Positions 34,338 to 47,870 of a stretch of DNA of 64,000 nucleotides are shown here, one piece after another. The DNA lies in the NCBI GenBank assembly GCA_036346375.1, contig CM070506.1:558001-622000 (forward strand), in the 5' to 3' direction. The DNA is from Guadua angustifolia (lineage: Eukaryota; Streptophyta; Magnoliopsida; Poales; Poaceae). The translations under genes and the position numbers were made by a program. The notes under the pieces are model-generated. The model did not search any database, had not been told where the DNA came from, and worked only from the letters and a program-made list of their open reading frames with translations. The number at the start of each line of letters is the position of its first letter. Within the stretch, counting starts at the first letter, position 1.

Positions 34338-37300
34338 TGTGAGACCCCAGATTTCCTATCCGAAATCTCTTGTGTATTTCTGTACTAGTCCCAGATCAGT
34401 TGCTAGTACACACAGTGAAGCAGTGATAATCATAACCAGAACAGAACGAAGTAATAGCATAAATATAAAGTACCAGCCACATGGCTATTTATTACATCTC
34501 CTGGTCACATGACCAGAGTTCACAGCAGCGGAAACAAATAACAACAAGATAAAACCCAAAAGACGCCACAGACGACGACTAGGAGCGCGTGCTTAGTTAT
34601 CTTGGCAATCTTCAATGAACTCCTCATCATAGAACTCATTGTCTTCGCCTGCATCTTGGTAATTCTCTGATGAAAAATTTGTGTAGCATGTGAGTACAAA
34701 CGTACTCCGCAAGTCTAGGAAATTGTGCAACATGTAGGGCTTCCCAAAGAAGGCTTTTTAGGTTTCTTTTGCATAAAGCCAAGTTTCATCAAACTATACT
34801 TAATAATAATTTTCACAACGCACATTTTAACAAATATTTTAACAATTGAATATATTTATTATTCTAGCGAAGGTTCTATCCACCATCACTAGTATACTGG
34901 CTCTATCCGCACAGTTTAAAAGATTAAGGTAACCAACTCATGACACTATCCGTCATGATCAAAAGCGAGTTCCATCTACGATTGGCTCAATCCGCCAAAT
35001 AAACATCAGAGTTCTATCCACTCCGAATCCCAAAACATCGGTTATTTTAAAACCAAAACCAAGTCTACGGTATGAAAGCATTCTTCGCTTTACCTTTGAC
35101 CGTAAACACGGCTATTCGAATAGTTTTAACTCTGCGAGAGGTGTGCGGCTTTACCCACAAGACATGATATTCTTTTGATGCCAAGCTATTAACACACTTC
35201 CTTAGGTGTGCGGTGAGATATCATGACAAGGCCTTTACAATGTATCGCCTAACCCAACCCACCGTGAGGTTTCACGCTATTAGGGTTCCATCCACCGATC
35301 TGAAGCCCCTCTTGCGAGTGTGGGAAATCGACTTGTCTCCATCCGGCACCCACATTCCACCAACTGGCGAGTCTAAGTTAGGTTTCTACAAATTATTCAG
35401 TCAGGTCGTACCCATTATAGACATTTGGTTGCACGATAATGCTTAGAATGGACAGTCATAAGCGTCGGTCCTTTAATTGATTAGGTCGGCTTTCACAAAC
35501 CGGAACCAGTGCTCCATCCGCACCCGCCCGACAAACCATTTCGCCCCAATCTAAACCATTTTTATTTTATTTTTATTTTACAATCACAGCAACAATCACC
35601 TTGCTACAGTTTTGATAAAATATATTTCAACAATATTTTAGAATTTATCCCACCATAGGCATTTTGATCAACATCAATCCTAAGCACAATCTATCGTACT
35701 AAACAAGGTTAATCACATAATACATGATTTTATGATTAAATCTTAAGGTTACAAAGGCATGGTAATCAAACAACAAGGATGTCATTTCGAAAATGGGTAT
35801 AACTAATATCCTATATTTTAACATCATCAGTTTATATAAATAGCAATGCATGTGGTAAAACTTTTGTAAAACATTTGTAAATCATGGGATCAACGTGCGT
35901 CAAGGAGACTTGCCTTCGGTCGCAGCAAGGGTATCAAAGTCCTGAGGTTCGGCGACAGCGTTAATGACTCGGTGATTTCTTGATTCTGCATAAAATGGTA
36001 CAACCAAATAAATAAAATAAAATCAACAAAATACAAAAATTATAAAATTAGTACTGGCAGGAAGGTATTGAATTTAGATGAATTTAGGAATTTGAATGGA
36101 GTGATTTGGAGTTCGGATGACAAAGTTGTAAGCATTTGAATTCTAAAAATGCTGGAAAAAGACAAACGAGGGAATATTCCAGAGTATCTTCTTTTCTTGG
36201 ATTTTCTTGATTTTGTTTTACTCATTGACATGTAGTGCTTCTTCCTCATGGGGAAGGAACAGAGAACGTAGGGGGGGTGGAGCAGGTGCGACCGGACTCA
36301 GGGGAGGTGGTGCACCTGGTGGTTTGGCCGGAGGATGGCCGGAGTTGGTCTGTGCGGCATCTTGCGTGACAGTAGCGGCGAAATAAATAAATAAAATTTT
36401 GGGACATGGAATAGCAAAAATAAAGTGAGCACCGTGTAGAACGCGACGAGACGAACCTAACGGTGTTGCCGGATTTTGGAGGGGATCAACGGTTTGCGAG
36501 AAATCGATGAAGAACAACGCTCCAATCAGAAACTTCAACCACGAAATTCGTCGCCGTCCAGCAACGAAATCCAAATTTAATTGAGGGCTTTTGATCGTGG
36601 CGACAACGCGCACACGGTGATGCAAACGGAATTGCAATTGCCTCACCGGATCAAAAGTTGCCGCGGCGATGTCGACGGAGGACGACCGACGTCGGTTTCT
36701 TCGAGCTTCCGAAAGATTGAAGTGGAGATACTGAGAGAGGAAGTGAGCACCGGGTAGAGGATGCCGGGACACTCTTATAGGAGGTGGTGGCACTAAAAAA
36801 GATAGAGAAACGGCCGCGCAATCAAAGAAACAATGATCTTGATTTGAATGCTTATTGCGGTAGTTTTGAGATGTTTCGGGGAGGGAGAAGGCTGGTTATG
36901 AATTCCTTGCGATCACACCTTCCAAACGCAATCGGAATCACTTGATTTGGTGCACTAATGAAGAAGTTATGATAGTTGGAAATTTGAAAGCTAAGCACGG
37001 GAGAAACAGCTTCTCTGTACTGAAGTTTGCACGAGGAAGATGAGCTGTGTTCGCCACATGGCGTTCTCCCATTGGCTAGAATTTAAATAGTGTAGATTCA
37101 ATGGCGCGTGAGATAAAATAGCAAAAAAGGTCTAAAAATCATAGAAAAATTTCTAAAACTACTAGGGAATAAATGGAACCCAATAAAATTGGTTTCACAG
37201 ATTTTGGATGAATTTTGGAATTTAGATAATTCCGGGACGAATAAAATGAATTTGATGAAATGGTGCGAGAGATAAAATAGCAAAGAGATTCTATAAATCT

Positions 37301-37562
37301 TGGAAAAATTTCCAAAATCATTTTTGAATATTTGGAACCTAATGTAATAGGTTTTGGAATTTTTGGAGGATTTTGGGACGTAGGTGGAAATTCGAGTAAG
37401 GACCGAAATTTAAAATTTTGATTTTGCGGATGGTAATAGATTGAACTCTAATTTCAGAAGGATAAGGATGCCAGGTTAATTAGAACATCGAGGAAAATCA
37501 AAATTTTAAATTAATTAATTTAAATTAGTTTTTGCACGAAGACTGAAAATGGGGATATTACA
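34338..37562 (-). mobile_element. Solo LTR inside the Gypsy 3' LTR, 3.2 kb
   Basis: On the plus strand it reads TGTGAGACCCCAGA...GGGGATATTACA with exact AATTT duplications (34333-34337, 37563-37567). Shared sequence with 17372-20100 and, in opposite orientation, with 41826-45197 defines one family. It has no coding capacity; several GC-poor frames are chance. Confidence 0.85.
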
Positions 37563-39984
37563 AATTTGAAGGTGGGGCTGGATCCATTGGAAAGCTTATC
37601 TCCTAAGCTTTCAAACGGGTGGTCGCACGCTGAAATTGGAGTCCGGGAGCCCGAGTTACGCCCGTTTGAAGTTGGCATGCTGCTGGATGGCCAAACCAGG
37701 CTTTTTGGCATCTTAGGCTTCCATTTGAGCCTTCCTTGGCGCGTGGACTGTCCTCGGGGTGTATGCTTGAGGTGCTGGTCCTTTGTCGCGGGCTTGAAAG
37801 CCTGAGCTTCAGGATTAAGACCTCTCGACGATGAAGATGAAGCGATTGGAGAGGAAGTGGGTGCAGCGGTCATATCGTTGGGTTGGATGTCCTCATCATC
37901 CTCCCCTTCTTGAATTGGAGTCGTCCTCGACTCCTTCCCATGCTCCTGCAAAATATTAGTGACAACAGGAGACAAAGAAATAGATGGTTGCAAACTTGTG
38001 GTGATGTCATCATGTATAGTAACATTGGTAGCTAACAAAACTACACCTTTTAATTTGCGATCAAATTTATCACTTGTTCCTTTAGGCAAAGTTAGCTCAT
38101 TAGCTACACTCTTCTTTTTAGTATCATTACTTTCACTCTCTTTTAGCATGTTGTGCAGCAACCTTAAGTAATTCAGTAGGCATCATTAGTTCCAAAATTA
38201 TTTTCTTTCCCTTAAACATGAAAGTGTACTGATTAGTCCTACTATGATGTGTGGCATCTATATCATATATCCACGGTCTACCCAACAAAAGAGAACAAAC
38301 ATCCATGGGTACAACATCGCAAGCAATATGATCATGATATGAACCGATAGAAATAGGTACTCGAACGGTTTTTGTTACCTTAACCTTACCATTAGAGTTG
38401 AGCCACTCAATGTCATATGGTTATTGTAACAGACTTGTGGCTAAGCCAAGCTTCTCGACCATATCCACGCTAGCAAGGTTGTTGCAACTACCACCATCAA
38501 CAATAACATGCACAGCTCGTTCGTTGACTACAAACTTTGTTTGGAAGATGGTATGGCGTTGATTTGGCTCATCACGTGTGGGTTGCACATGCAATACTCG
38601 TGTGACAACAAGAGCTGGATACTTCTCTGCTGAGGTAGCAAGGCAAATCTCTTCTTCTTGTTCTGCAGTGTTAGTGACAACCAAAGCATATTCATTTTCG
38701 TCAATATCACTAGCACTAGAGTACTCACCATTTTCTCGTATTATTAGAGCACGTTGGTTTGGACAATCGCGCATCACATGGCCATGTCCCTTGCATCCAA
38801 AACATTGCACGTCTCTTGTCCGACCAGTAGATGCAACGGATGATGCACTCTTCGCCGGAGCTTGTTTTGCAGCTGATTTACTTGACTCCGGAAGGTGTCG
38901 ATGTAGGGGAGACATGGGCAGTAGGTGAAAGCATACGTCCCGGAGCAGAAGATGTCACCTTTGTTTGGATGTGAACCGACTTGGATGTGGAAGAGCCTCC
39001 AAAATTATCTCGCGTTGTCGATCGTCGACCCTGCACTTCCCTTTCTGCTTTCAAGGCAAGATGATACAAACGAGTGATAGAATTGTATTCTTTATAACAA
39101 GTATGTCCTGTATCTCTCGGTTAAGCCCACCCAAAAACCTAGCCATTTTTGCATCTTCACTTTCTTCTAACCCACAGCGCAACATGCCAATTTGCAATTC
39201 CTGGTAATATTCCTCAATCGTTTTATCACCTTGATTAAAGCGCTGCATTTTATTCAATAAGTCATGAGCATAGTATGTAGGAACAAATCTAGCCCTCATA
39301 GCTCACTTCAACCCATCCCAAGTTGTAGGTACATCACGGTTGGCTCTACAAAGTTCTTTCCACCAAATAGATGCAAAACCAGTAAATTCACTAGTGGTAG
39401 CGTGAACCCTTCTACGTTAAGAGAAGTCATAGCAAGAAAATTTTTGATCTACCGCCAACTCCCAATCTAGATAAATATCAGGATTATAAGTATCATCAAA
39501 AGGAAGCATAGTAAATTTCATTTTTACCATAGAATCATCACGTTCTTCCCTTCGATCATATTGATTTCTAGCCATACCTTGCTGTTATTGCGAGTCGGCG
39601 ATGAGGTCGATCGTTGTTCACATTTACCACATGTAGTCCTCGATTAGTCGTGGCGTAGTTGTTCTCCTCTTGATCCACCCCATTTAAAGGAGCAGGAACA
39701 ACGGTGGAAGCGCGCGTTAGCCCAAAGCATGATCGGCGGCACCATTGTTGGGGCAACACCTTGAAGAAGTTGTGCTAGGCTGTGCTTGAAGCTCGATGAG
39801 GGTGCCAATCACGCTGAATCGCATCAAGAGTGTCACGAGTTCGCATCTCATGCTGATTGTGCATCCTCTCGAAATGAGTGACCCAACGCCGTTCTTTTGG
39901 CGTGAGGGGGTCCTCATGTTCACTCCCACTGTCGATGTTGCTCCCACGATTGCTTGGAATACCTGCCATGGTTAGGAGCAACAA
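37563..39984 (-). pseudogene. Gypsy gag and partial aspartic protease, broken
   Basis: On the minus strand gag starts near 39969 (MAGIPSNRGSN) and continues in shifted frames. The capsid region at 39299-39051 has MRARFVPTYYAHDLLNKMQR, EEYYQELQIGMLRCG and ARFLGGLNREIQDI. Then 38915-38421 has the CCHC knuckle CFGCKGHGHVMRDCPN and the protease-like site VIVDGGSCNNLAS, in which the usual active-site D-S/T-G appears as DGGS. From 38300 the frame reads PMDVCSLLLGRPW, typical of the protease end, and then runs across the purine tract into the 3' LTR. Stops and shifts interrupt it. Reverse transcriptase never follows. Confidence 0.88.
37899..37911 (-). other. Polypurine tract of the Gypsy element
   Basis: On the minus strand AAGAAGGGGAGGA lies directly before the 3' LTR start TGATGAGGAC. 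This is where plus-strand DNA synthesis would be primed. Confidence 0.75.
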
Positions 39985-41209
39985 ATATAGAACTCACAAG
40001 AGGGTTAGTTCCTATGGACCACTAATATATGGGCAGTGGAGGATCTCACGCGCTCAAGCTAACACCCAAAATTCTTACAATTTCTCAAACTACAAGGAGA
40101 GATGCAACCGGTGGCTGGTTCATGATAACCTGTACTCTGAAGGTGGTAAAGCGATTGCAAGTCTCTGTTCCTGTGTGGTCAGTAGTAGGTGGAGTTTGGA
40201 CAGGTATTTTTATGTAGCAAAGGAAAATTAGATATGTTACTCAGTTGATGCAAAATCAAATAATAATCCAAAAGTTAATAATGCCCTAAGTTGCTATCAC
40301 AAGGATATGGGATAGAGCTAGCAAAATATGACAGATAACAAAATGGATACGAGCACATGCAAAACTGAGTGAGAGCTGCATGCAAAATTTGCGTAGAAAA
40401 GACCACACCGAAGACATCCTTGACCGAGAGCACTCACTTTTTTTTAGTTTTTTTTATTGCTCTCGGGCCAGGACTACATGCATGAGCCAAGATATTGGCT
40501 AGATTTTTTTTGGAACGTGTGCACACCTCAATTAGCCAAATAAGCACAACTTACTGCTGGACACATCCGGTAGCTTTCCTTTCTCGTAAGAAAATCAGAG
40601 CAAGCTGAAGGTGCTTAAATTAGAAGATTCTCTAGATAAGAGGATTAAGCGGTGCACACCAAACAGATTTAGGAAAGGAAGGCAATAAAATATGGTAAGC
40701 GGCGAGATGCTACGGTTTTTGTTTGTGGCACATGCAACAATCACATTTGGGAGAATTAAGCGAGTCCTTCAATTACAAGTTATTTTCCTTTGGAGGCACT
40801 CAAGATAATATTGAAACAAAGCATGTAATCAATGGTAGGCCAGCTTTGATTGGAGAATTTTGGTGTAATGGCTAACAAGATCAGATCGGATTTGCTTTTT
40901 CTTGGTAGCGATGGATGCCTCCAGTCGAAGATAAGAGCACATCAATTTTGGGATGGCATGCGATAGGAAACAAGATTGAAGTATAGGAATTTTTTTCTAG
41001 GTTTTAGATCGAAATGAGACAGCAACTACAAACAATCTAACACAAGGATTAAAACTTGATAATGCAAAACTAAGAACAAATCTAGGCTCAAAAGTCTTGG
41101 TACAAGGATAATTTTGTGAGGCGAATTTTCTGGACTATGGGACGAAAAAGATATGAAAAACTAATCTAAGATAAACGGGTCTCACGGACAACAGGAAGCT
41201 CGATGCAAA
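39985..41209 (-). other. Gypsy leader between 5' LTR and gag
   Basis: AT-rich, non-coding leader of about 1.2 kb. At its upstream edge (minus strand, from 41209) TTTGCATCGAGCTTCC resembles the tRNA-Met primer site TGGTATCAGAGC followed by TTCC, with mutations. I see no other gene. Confidence 0.55.
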
Positions 41210-41825
41210 TGATGCAGGTCGGCCCGATCTTACGGAGAAGAACAATACGTCGATTTGCGAGATGACAACATCGTGATATTCGGCTACCAACTAGTGGGGA
41301 CAAGAAACCATAATCGCAATACCACCAACTCGAGTGTTATCAACCGTGTCCAACAAGATTGATCTTAATCCCTGCGAGCAATCGAGAAACTTGCAAGAAT
41401 CAAGTGAAGCACAATCTAAAAATTCAACTCAAAAACAGGGGTGAGGTTTTGTTTCTTGTCACGGGTGGTCTAGTCGACACATGCGAACACGAGGAGGGAC
41501 GCACAAGGGGTCAACCACACACAACAAAAACCTAAATGATAACGTACGACGGCTGGAGCATTATATAGAGTGGAGACCAGACTTGGGGTGCCCAAATTAG
41601 GGTAGGCCACCACCCTAGGGTCGGCCACCACGCAACCCTAACCATACATGGGCCATGGGCCAAAAATCTGATGGCCAACACACAGTGATTTGGCTGTGAT
41701 ATGGTTCGGCGTTTTCTGTTGATCTGGAGTGAATTTGGAGGTGAAATTTGGATCCATTGGAAAGCTTATCTCCTAAACTTTCAAACGGGTGGTCACACGC
41801 TGAAAATGGAGTCCGCGAGCCTGAG

Positions 41826-44800
41826 TGTAACATTCTGTTTTTCAATTTCTGGGAGCTTGAAATTCAAAACCCGAACCCGTGGAAATTTATTCGAATTTAA
41901 TCTAGCTTAAATTGAATGTTTAAAGTCAAAAATGATTTAATTTGGATTAAAATAAACCTCAAATTAACTATTTCTTATTTTATTTTGGTTCCTTATGCTT
42001 TATTTGATTTTCCTGTATTTTTGGGAAATTTTTCAAATTTATTTGCTATTTAATTGATTTAATTGAAGTTGATTCTGTTTTCTTGGAATTTCCTTCAATT
42101 TTAACGGCTAATTCTTTCTCTCTCTGGCCCGAAATCCTTTGTGCACCTGCATGCCCACCGTCGACCAAATTTCCTAAACCCTAACGCTCACTCGCGTCTC
42201 GGCCGTCGATCGGCAATCCAGCGGTCATCGTGCGCCGCACTAAAGACAAAATCTTTAAACCCTAATTTCCCTCCGTTCTCAACCGTTGGATCTTTGATCC
42301 AACGGCTCACCATTTTCCGCATTGTCAGTTGATGAAGGCCGTCGGATCTCTCCGCGTGGACGCCTCGATGTGAGCCACGTCGCCCTTAACCCAAACCCTA
42401 ACCCTCTTGCCCGGTATGCTTGAAACCTCTGACGCGCGACCATCCTTTATTTCCGTGCCGTTTCACGCAACCCTAGGCTATAAAAATGCACTCCGACTTC
42501 CGTGCCGTGCTCTCCTCTTCGCGCCGCCTCTTTCCCCTCTTCTCTCGCCGACGGAGACGCCGTCTGGAGGCTGTGCGACCTCGCCGGAGTTCCCAACCGT
42601 GCCCGAGCTTTCTCCGCCGTTTTCCCTCAACTCCGGTGAGTCTCCGGTGCCATAGGTTGTACCATTGAGTTCCCCGTACGATGCTCTCTCTATTTCACTA
42701 AGTTCCGAGTCTAATCCGGTCTTCCTCCGTCGTTTGGCACGTTGTCTTCCCCAAGTCCGAGCGTCAGCGTCGCCGCCCCGCCGTCGTGTTCTCCTCCGTC
42801 ACTCCCAGCCACCCGATCGTCTATCTACGGCCAGATCTTCGCCACATATCCGGTAAGCCACACCGTAGCACCATTTCTTTCCGCCGTTAGATCTGTGTTT
42901 ATGCGGTCGAGATCTTCGCCCGGCGTGGTTTGTGCCACCATCTTTGTGGCATTGCTCGTTAGCCGGCCATGTCGGCGTCACGTATCCGCCGATTAGGCGC
43001 CGTCGGCAAAGCCACTGCGTAGGCTGCCCGTGTTAGCCACATGCGCACCTCATCACCGCCACAGTACGCCTTAGATCTGCGTAGCTACCACGTGCAAGCC
43101 ACGTTCTAGCCACGTCACGCCACGTGTGCCCTAGTGTCCATGTGTCGCCTCGTCACTGCCATGTGTCGCCGCGTCATCGCCACGTGCCAGCCACGTCGAT
43201 GCCAACTCACCGCCACGTAAACCCTAATTCACTCGTGTGCGCCTCGTCATCCGTAAGTCGTGAACCGTGTCACCGACACGAGGGCCCTACATGTCAGCGA
43301 CAATAATTTTCCTTTTTCTTTTTTGGTTATTTTCCCGAATTCCCGAATTTCCAGCCAATCACAGTGCGACACATGTCACTTCCTTTTATTTTCTGGTTTT
43401 CTCCTCATTTAAACTTCGGAAGGCCCGTTCTCCTCTGTTCGAACTCCGATTCGAACGATTTAAATTTCTAAATTCATATAAAATCAAGATCTATCTTTTG
43501 GTGTCTTTATTTTGAATTTTTGAATTTTATTTATTTTTGTCTCGTTTCGCGTGTTTCACGTGTAGACGACGCAGCGGTTGAGCAAGCGGAGGATTCGACA
43601 GAGGTAGCAGCAGCGGGAGAGGTTGAAGGCAAGTCTTCCTTGACCATATTGAACCCAAGTTTATGAAATGCTATTTTGTTTTAAAGTATTGCATGCTCAT
43701 TACTTTGCGTACCGTACTTTAAATGTCATTTTAAATGCTTAGTTAAATTCCAACTTTACTATGCCCACATTGGTATTAATTTTGCCAACCATTGACACCC
43801 TAGGAAAACTAATTACTATAATTAATGGTAAACATGTTATGGGAACGGTAGAAATTGCTTAGCCATGCTTAATCACGTCGGTACCTTACCATTATGGAAA
43901 TGCTTTCATATTTGATTCAAAATGAATTGTGAAAATTATGGCAATTGGTGTTGCCGGTATTAATTTGAAAATAAAAGTGAAAAATGATTTAGACCGGGGC
44001 GGATTGGCTGTATGGCGGGTGCGGGATGCACAAAATTCTGGAATGTGAATGTCCGCCCTAGTCAATTAAGGACCGGTCGTGTGTTACCATGGGCCATGCT
44101 ATCTGATACAACCACATGTCTATAATGGGTACGACCTGGCTAAGTAATTTGCATGTGTCGTTATTTGACTTCGCCATCGGGTTGTGCGGGTTTGTCGGGA
44201 GGACACTTGCAAGGCGCAAGAGGGGGCTTCTGTACTGGGCGGGTAGCCCTAACAACGCTGAAACCTTAGCGGGCGGAGTCGGTAGCGGTATATGCATTGT
44301 AAAGGCCTTGTCATGATCTCCTTGCCGACACACCAAAGGAAGTGTGTTACTGGCCTGGCACAAGGGGTTGATCATGTCGTGTGGGTAAAGTGTACCAGCT
44401 CTGCAGAGTCAAAACAACTTGAGTAGCCGTGCCCACGGATAAGGGCAAGCGTGGAACGTTTTCACATAGTAGATTTTTATGGTTTTGGTTTTAAATGGAA
44501 AATGATGGATTTGGTTTAAAATGAAAATGTGGTTGGGAATCCGCGAGCGGCTGGAGCTCCCGGATATTAGTTTGGCGGTTGGAGCCAACCAGGTAGTTGG
44601 AACCTGGAAAATTGTTATACTTCAAATTTAATTAATTATGCTATTTACATTTTGTTAAATCTTTGCTTTATGAAGTTATTATCTGTATTTAAATTTCAAT
44701 TTAAGCTTTATGCAAATGAACCCTATATGCTTCCTTTGTCTAAGCCTTGCATTTAGTTATTTGCATTAAGTTTAGAGACTTCTTGAGTATGTTGCATACT

Positions 44801-45197
44801 CACCCTCGCTTTTCATTCTTGAGTGCTTATTCCATAAAAGCGAGATGATGGGAAGCGGCTATCCAAGAGCTTTGTGTTCCAGATTCGACATCTGCTATTT
44901 GGAGGCGTTGAAGAGGAGGATGACCCTGACTACTAGGGAGCGTACCCCAGTCGGTTGCCTGTGAGCACACTGATTGGCTCTTTTTGTTCCTACATTTTCC
45001 GCTGTTACTTACTCACTTAAGCCGTAAGGCTCGATACTTGTAATAATGTGATGATGATGTTTACTCTCTTTTGTTTATCTGCTTGTTATTACTTTATGAT
45101 ATATACGTATTATCATCCTTTGTATATTGTGTGTGCTAGTTTGTTCTGGACTATACGGTTGAAACCTGAAGGTTGGTTGGTAATCCGGGTCCCGACA
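41826..45197 (+). mobile_element. Solo LTR inside the Gypsy 5' LTR, 3.4 kb
   Basis: Begins TGTAACATTCTG and ends GGGTCCCGACA. Flanks are CTGAG (41821-41825) and CCGAG (45198-45202), a 5 bp duplication with one change. It belongs to the family of 34338-37562 but is in the opposite orientation. GC-rich frames near 42400-43000 are probably leader sequence, not genes. Confidence 0.82.
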
Positions 45198-47362
45198 CCG
45201 AGTTCGCCCGTTTGAAGTTGACATCTTCTTTGGATGGCGAGCCGGGCTTTTGGCATCTTAGGCTTCCATCTGAGCCTTCCTTGCACGTGGGTATCCTCGG
45301 GGTGTGTGCTTGAGTCTTGGTCCTTTGTCGCGAGCTTGAAAGCTGAGCTTCAGGATTAAGACCTCTCGACGATGAAGATGAAGCGGTTGGAGAGGAAGTA
45401 GGTGCAGCGGTCATATCGTTGGGTTGAATGTCCTCATCAGTTGTACTATCGGAATCAACTTGATCATCAATGATTACTTTGTTGTGGTGCACTCCCCAAT
45501 AGTAATGTCTAGAACTTGAATAATGTCATGTGATATTCCCTATGCCTACCATGAACTGTGAAGGATCGAGATGGCGAACAGAGAGGGGGTGAATGGTCGC
45601 AAATAAATTTTCCCCCAAAATACTCCAACTAAAACCTTGAAAAGATCGCGCAAAGGAAATCGTGAAAAACCCGAACAACCAGACAACTATGTGTACCCCT
45701 AGCATGCATGGATGAGTTCCATAGAATATGTGGGGATTTTTGAGTCACAATTCTGGTTGTCTAGTGTCCAAATCAAGAGGGAATCAAATCTACCTTTGCT
45801 TTTAGAAAAAGATCAATTCAAATCATAAAAGCCACTTTTAGAAAAGCAAGAGCAGAAATTCCAGAAACTGTCTTCACTTTGAACAGGAGTTTGGTGGGTC
45901 TTTGCTGCTCAAGAAATTATGAGAAATTTTATTCCTATGAGCAGATGAGTTGTGAAGAACTCCACTAAATTTAACTTCAAAAGACCTTACATAAAAGTCA
46001 TCAAAAATCAAAGAGCACAGATAGTCAGGAACTTCGAGCAGAAAGTTTGGGGCTCGGTTTTCACCTCATGGGGCCCAAACGGTGCAACAAGTGAACTCCA
46101 AAAGTTTTCTACAGATGTATATAGGAGTCACGCACAGTCTCCAATAAGAATCACTCAAAAAATATTTTTCTATATTTTTCTAAAAATCAAACACTAACTA
46201 TTGCGCGAAGAATAAGTTCTGGACAGAGTTGGAACTTGAAAGAAAAGATGATCTCTACTCAATCAAAGAGTGCAAAAGAGATGTAAAACCATATGAACAC
46301 ACTCAAAACATCCAAGATCAGCATTTAGAAGGAGGGGAGGCAAATTCAAATTGCATGAATGTAGATTGCGGGAAAGTAAATGCGTAACGTAAATGCTGAA
46401 TTTAAATTGCGTAAAGTAAAGACATAATGTAAATACGGAATTTAAATTCACAATAATGTAAAGAATTTTTTTGTTGTATTTCTGGAAGGAGGAGGAATAC
46501 AAAGCCACACAACAAAGTGAGCAAAACTCAAAGGAGCACAAAAACCTCTACAACCTTCAAGGGGAGGAGGCTACCCCTCCACCCTTATTTATATTACTCT
46601 TGGGCCACCTACCACCCTTGGCTGAGTCCCTCAACCCTAGAGCACTCATATAAGGGCTAGGATTTGCCCACTCACACAGTCATGCAAGGGCTAACCCAAA
46701 ACCCACACACATACCGGGTTTTCTTGCATGGTTTTCAAAGCATACTACCTAGACCCGCTAACCTATCAACTAGACCATAATCGGCGGCCCTCATTGATCC
46801 ACATGACATCTAGCTAGCATCATCTCCTTTCCTTGTCTTCTTGACTTGTCCGGACTCCGTCTCCGATCATCTTCGGCGATCTCCGATCGTCTGGACCTTC
46901 GGCAGCTCCTCGCCTAGTCCGGTCATCCTCCGCCTCACCATGACCTAGCATCGTCGCCTGCAACCATCAAAGACAAGGAAAAAGCTTCCACATAGCAATG
47001 CCCACAAAGATATTCAATGATTATCCCAAAATCATTAATCGATCATAATTAAGCTCAATAAATCGAATTGCTCGCCCTAGGCGGTAGCACTAAGAAAAGC
47101 AACCAACACTCAAATTGCTTCAAATCCAATTCACTTCAAATCAAACTCAATTTCAAATCAAACCAAGCTCAAAACTCGTCAATTACTCATCACACACAAG
47201 GATAGACCTCCACATGGTCTTTCAATCTCCCCTTGATGAGTATATTGACAAACACATCGAAAAGACATATGTTTTGAGTTTGAATAAGAGAGAAGAAAGC
47301 AATTTGAATGCAAAGCCAAACTTGATCAAAGAAATGGAAATCAAGAACATGATCAAGTTAGC

Positions 47363-47862
47363 CAGTGTTCGCCTAAACGGGCTAAACGGCCGTTTAAACG
47401 GCGTTTAAGCGATGCGGTGGCAAAGCGTATGCGTTTAGTGTGTAAGCGGTCCATTAAGCGGTTAAGCGGAGATAAGCGGCCTAAGCGGCCTAAGCGGTCT
47501 AAGCGAGCGGAGTTAAGCGCTATTAAGCGAGCTAAGCAATTTGTTTAATCCTTTGTTTAAGCGAACACACCAAATTCACTTGAGTTTTTTCATATATTAT
47601 TATGTATATCTTATATTATTCATACATAAATATGTATACTTGATTTGTTACATGTATAAATCGTATATATATTTTTTACATGCATAAATATGTGTACTTG
47701 CTCTAATATTTTATTCTTCTATAAGCATAAATATGTTTATTTTAATGCTACTGATACAAAACCGTTTAGACCGTTTAACTCCGTGTAAACATCGTTTAAG
47801 CGGTCTAAACACTAAACAAAGGCGACCAAACATTTCTGGATTTAGCGTTTAGGATAACACTG
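47363..47862. mobile_element. hAT-type MITE, 500 bp, inside Copia
   Basis: The left TIR CAGTGTTCGCCTAAACG and right TIR (reverse complement CAGTGTTATCCTAAACGC) are flanked by exact 8 bp duplications AAGTTAGC (47355-47362, 47863-47870). Its left third is a degenerate run of AAGCGG/TAAGCGGC units. No transposase. Confidence 0.9.
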
Positions 47863-47870
47863 AAGTTAGC

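Larger units (their letters stand above)
33800..45439 (-). mobile_element. Ty3/Gypsy retrotransposon with gag and partial protease only
   Basis: LTRs (33800-37898 and 41210-45439 including insertions; about 870 bp without them) have TGATG...CATCA ends. The whole is flanked by exact GTTGT duplications (33795-33799, 45440-45444). The internal part is just 3.3 kb (37899-41209). On the minus strand it has a decayed tRNA-Met primer site beside the 5' LTR, gag, zinc knuckle, partial protease, and a purine tract touching the 3' LTR. Reverse transcriptase, RNase H and integrase are missing. The LTRs contain a TATATAA promoter motif and remain clearly similar to each other. Confidence 0.9.

Noticed and set aside
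36218..36793. 191-codon minus frame
   Set aside because: Pro/Arg-rich and inside the solo LTR at 34338-37562; no homology signal seen.
42407..43306. GC-rich frames in the 41826-45197 LTR
   Set aside because: Overlapping frames in one GC-rich leader-like region of an LTR, without motifs.
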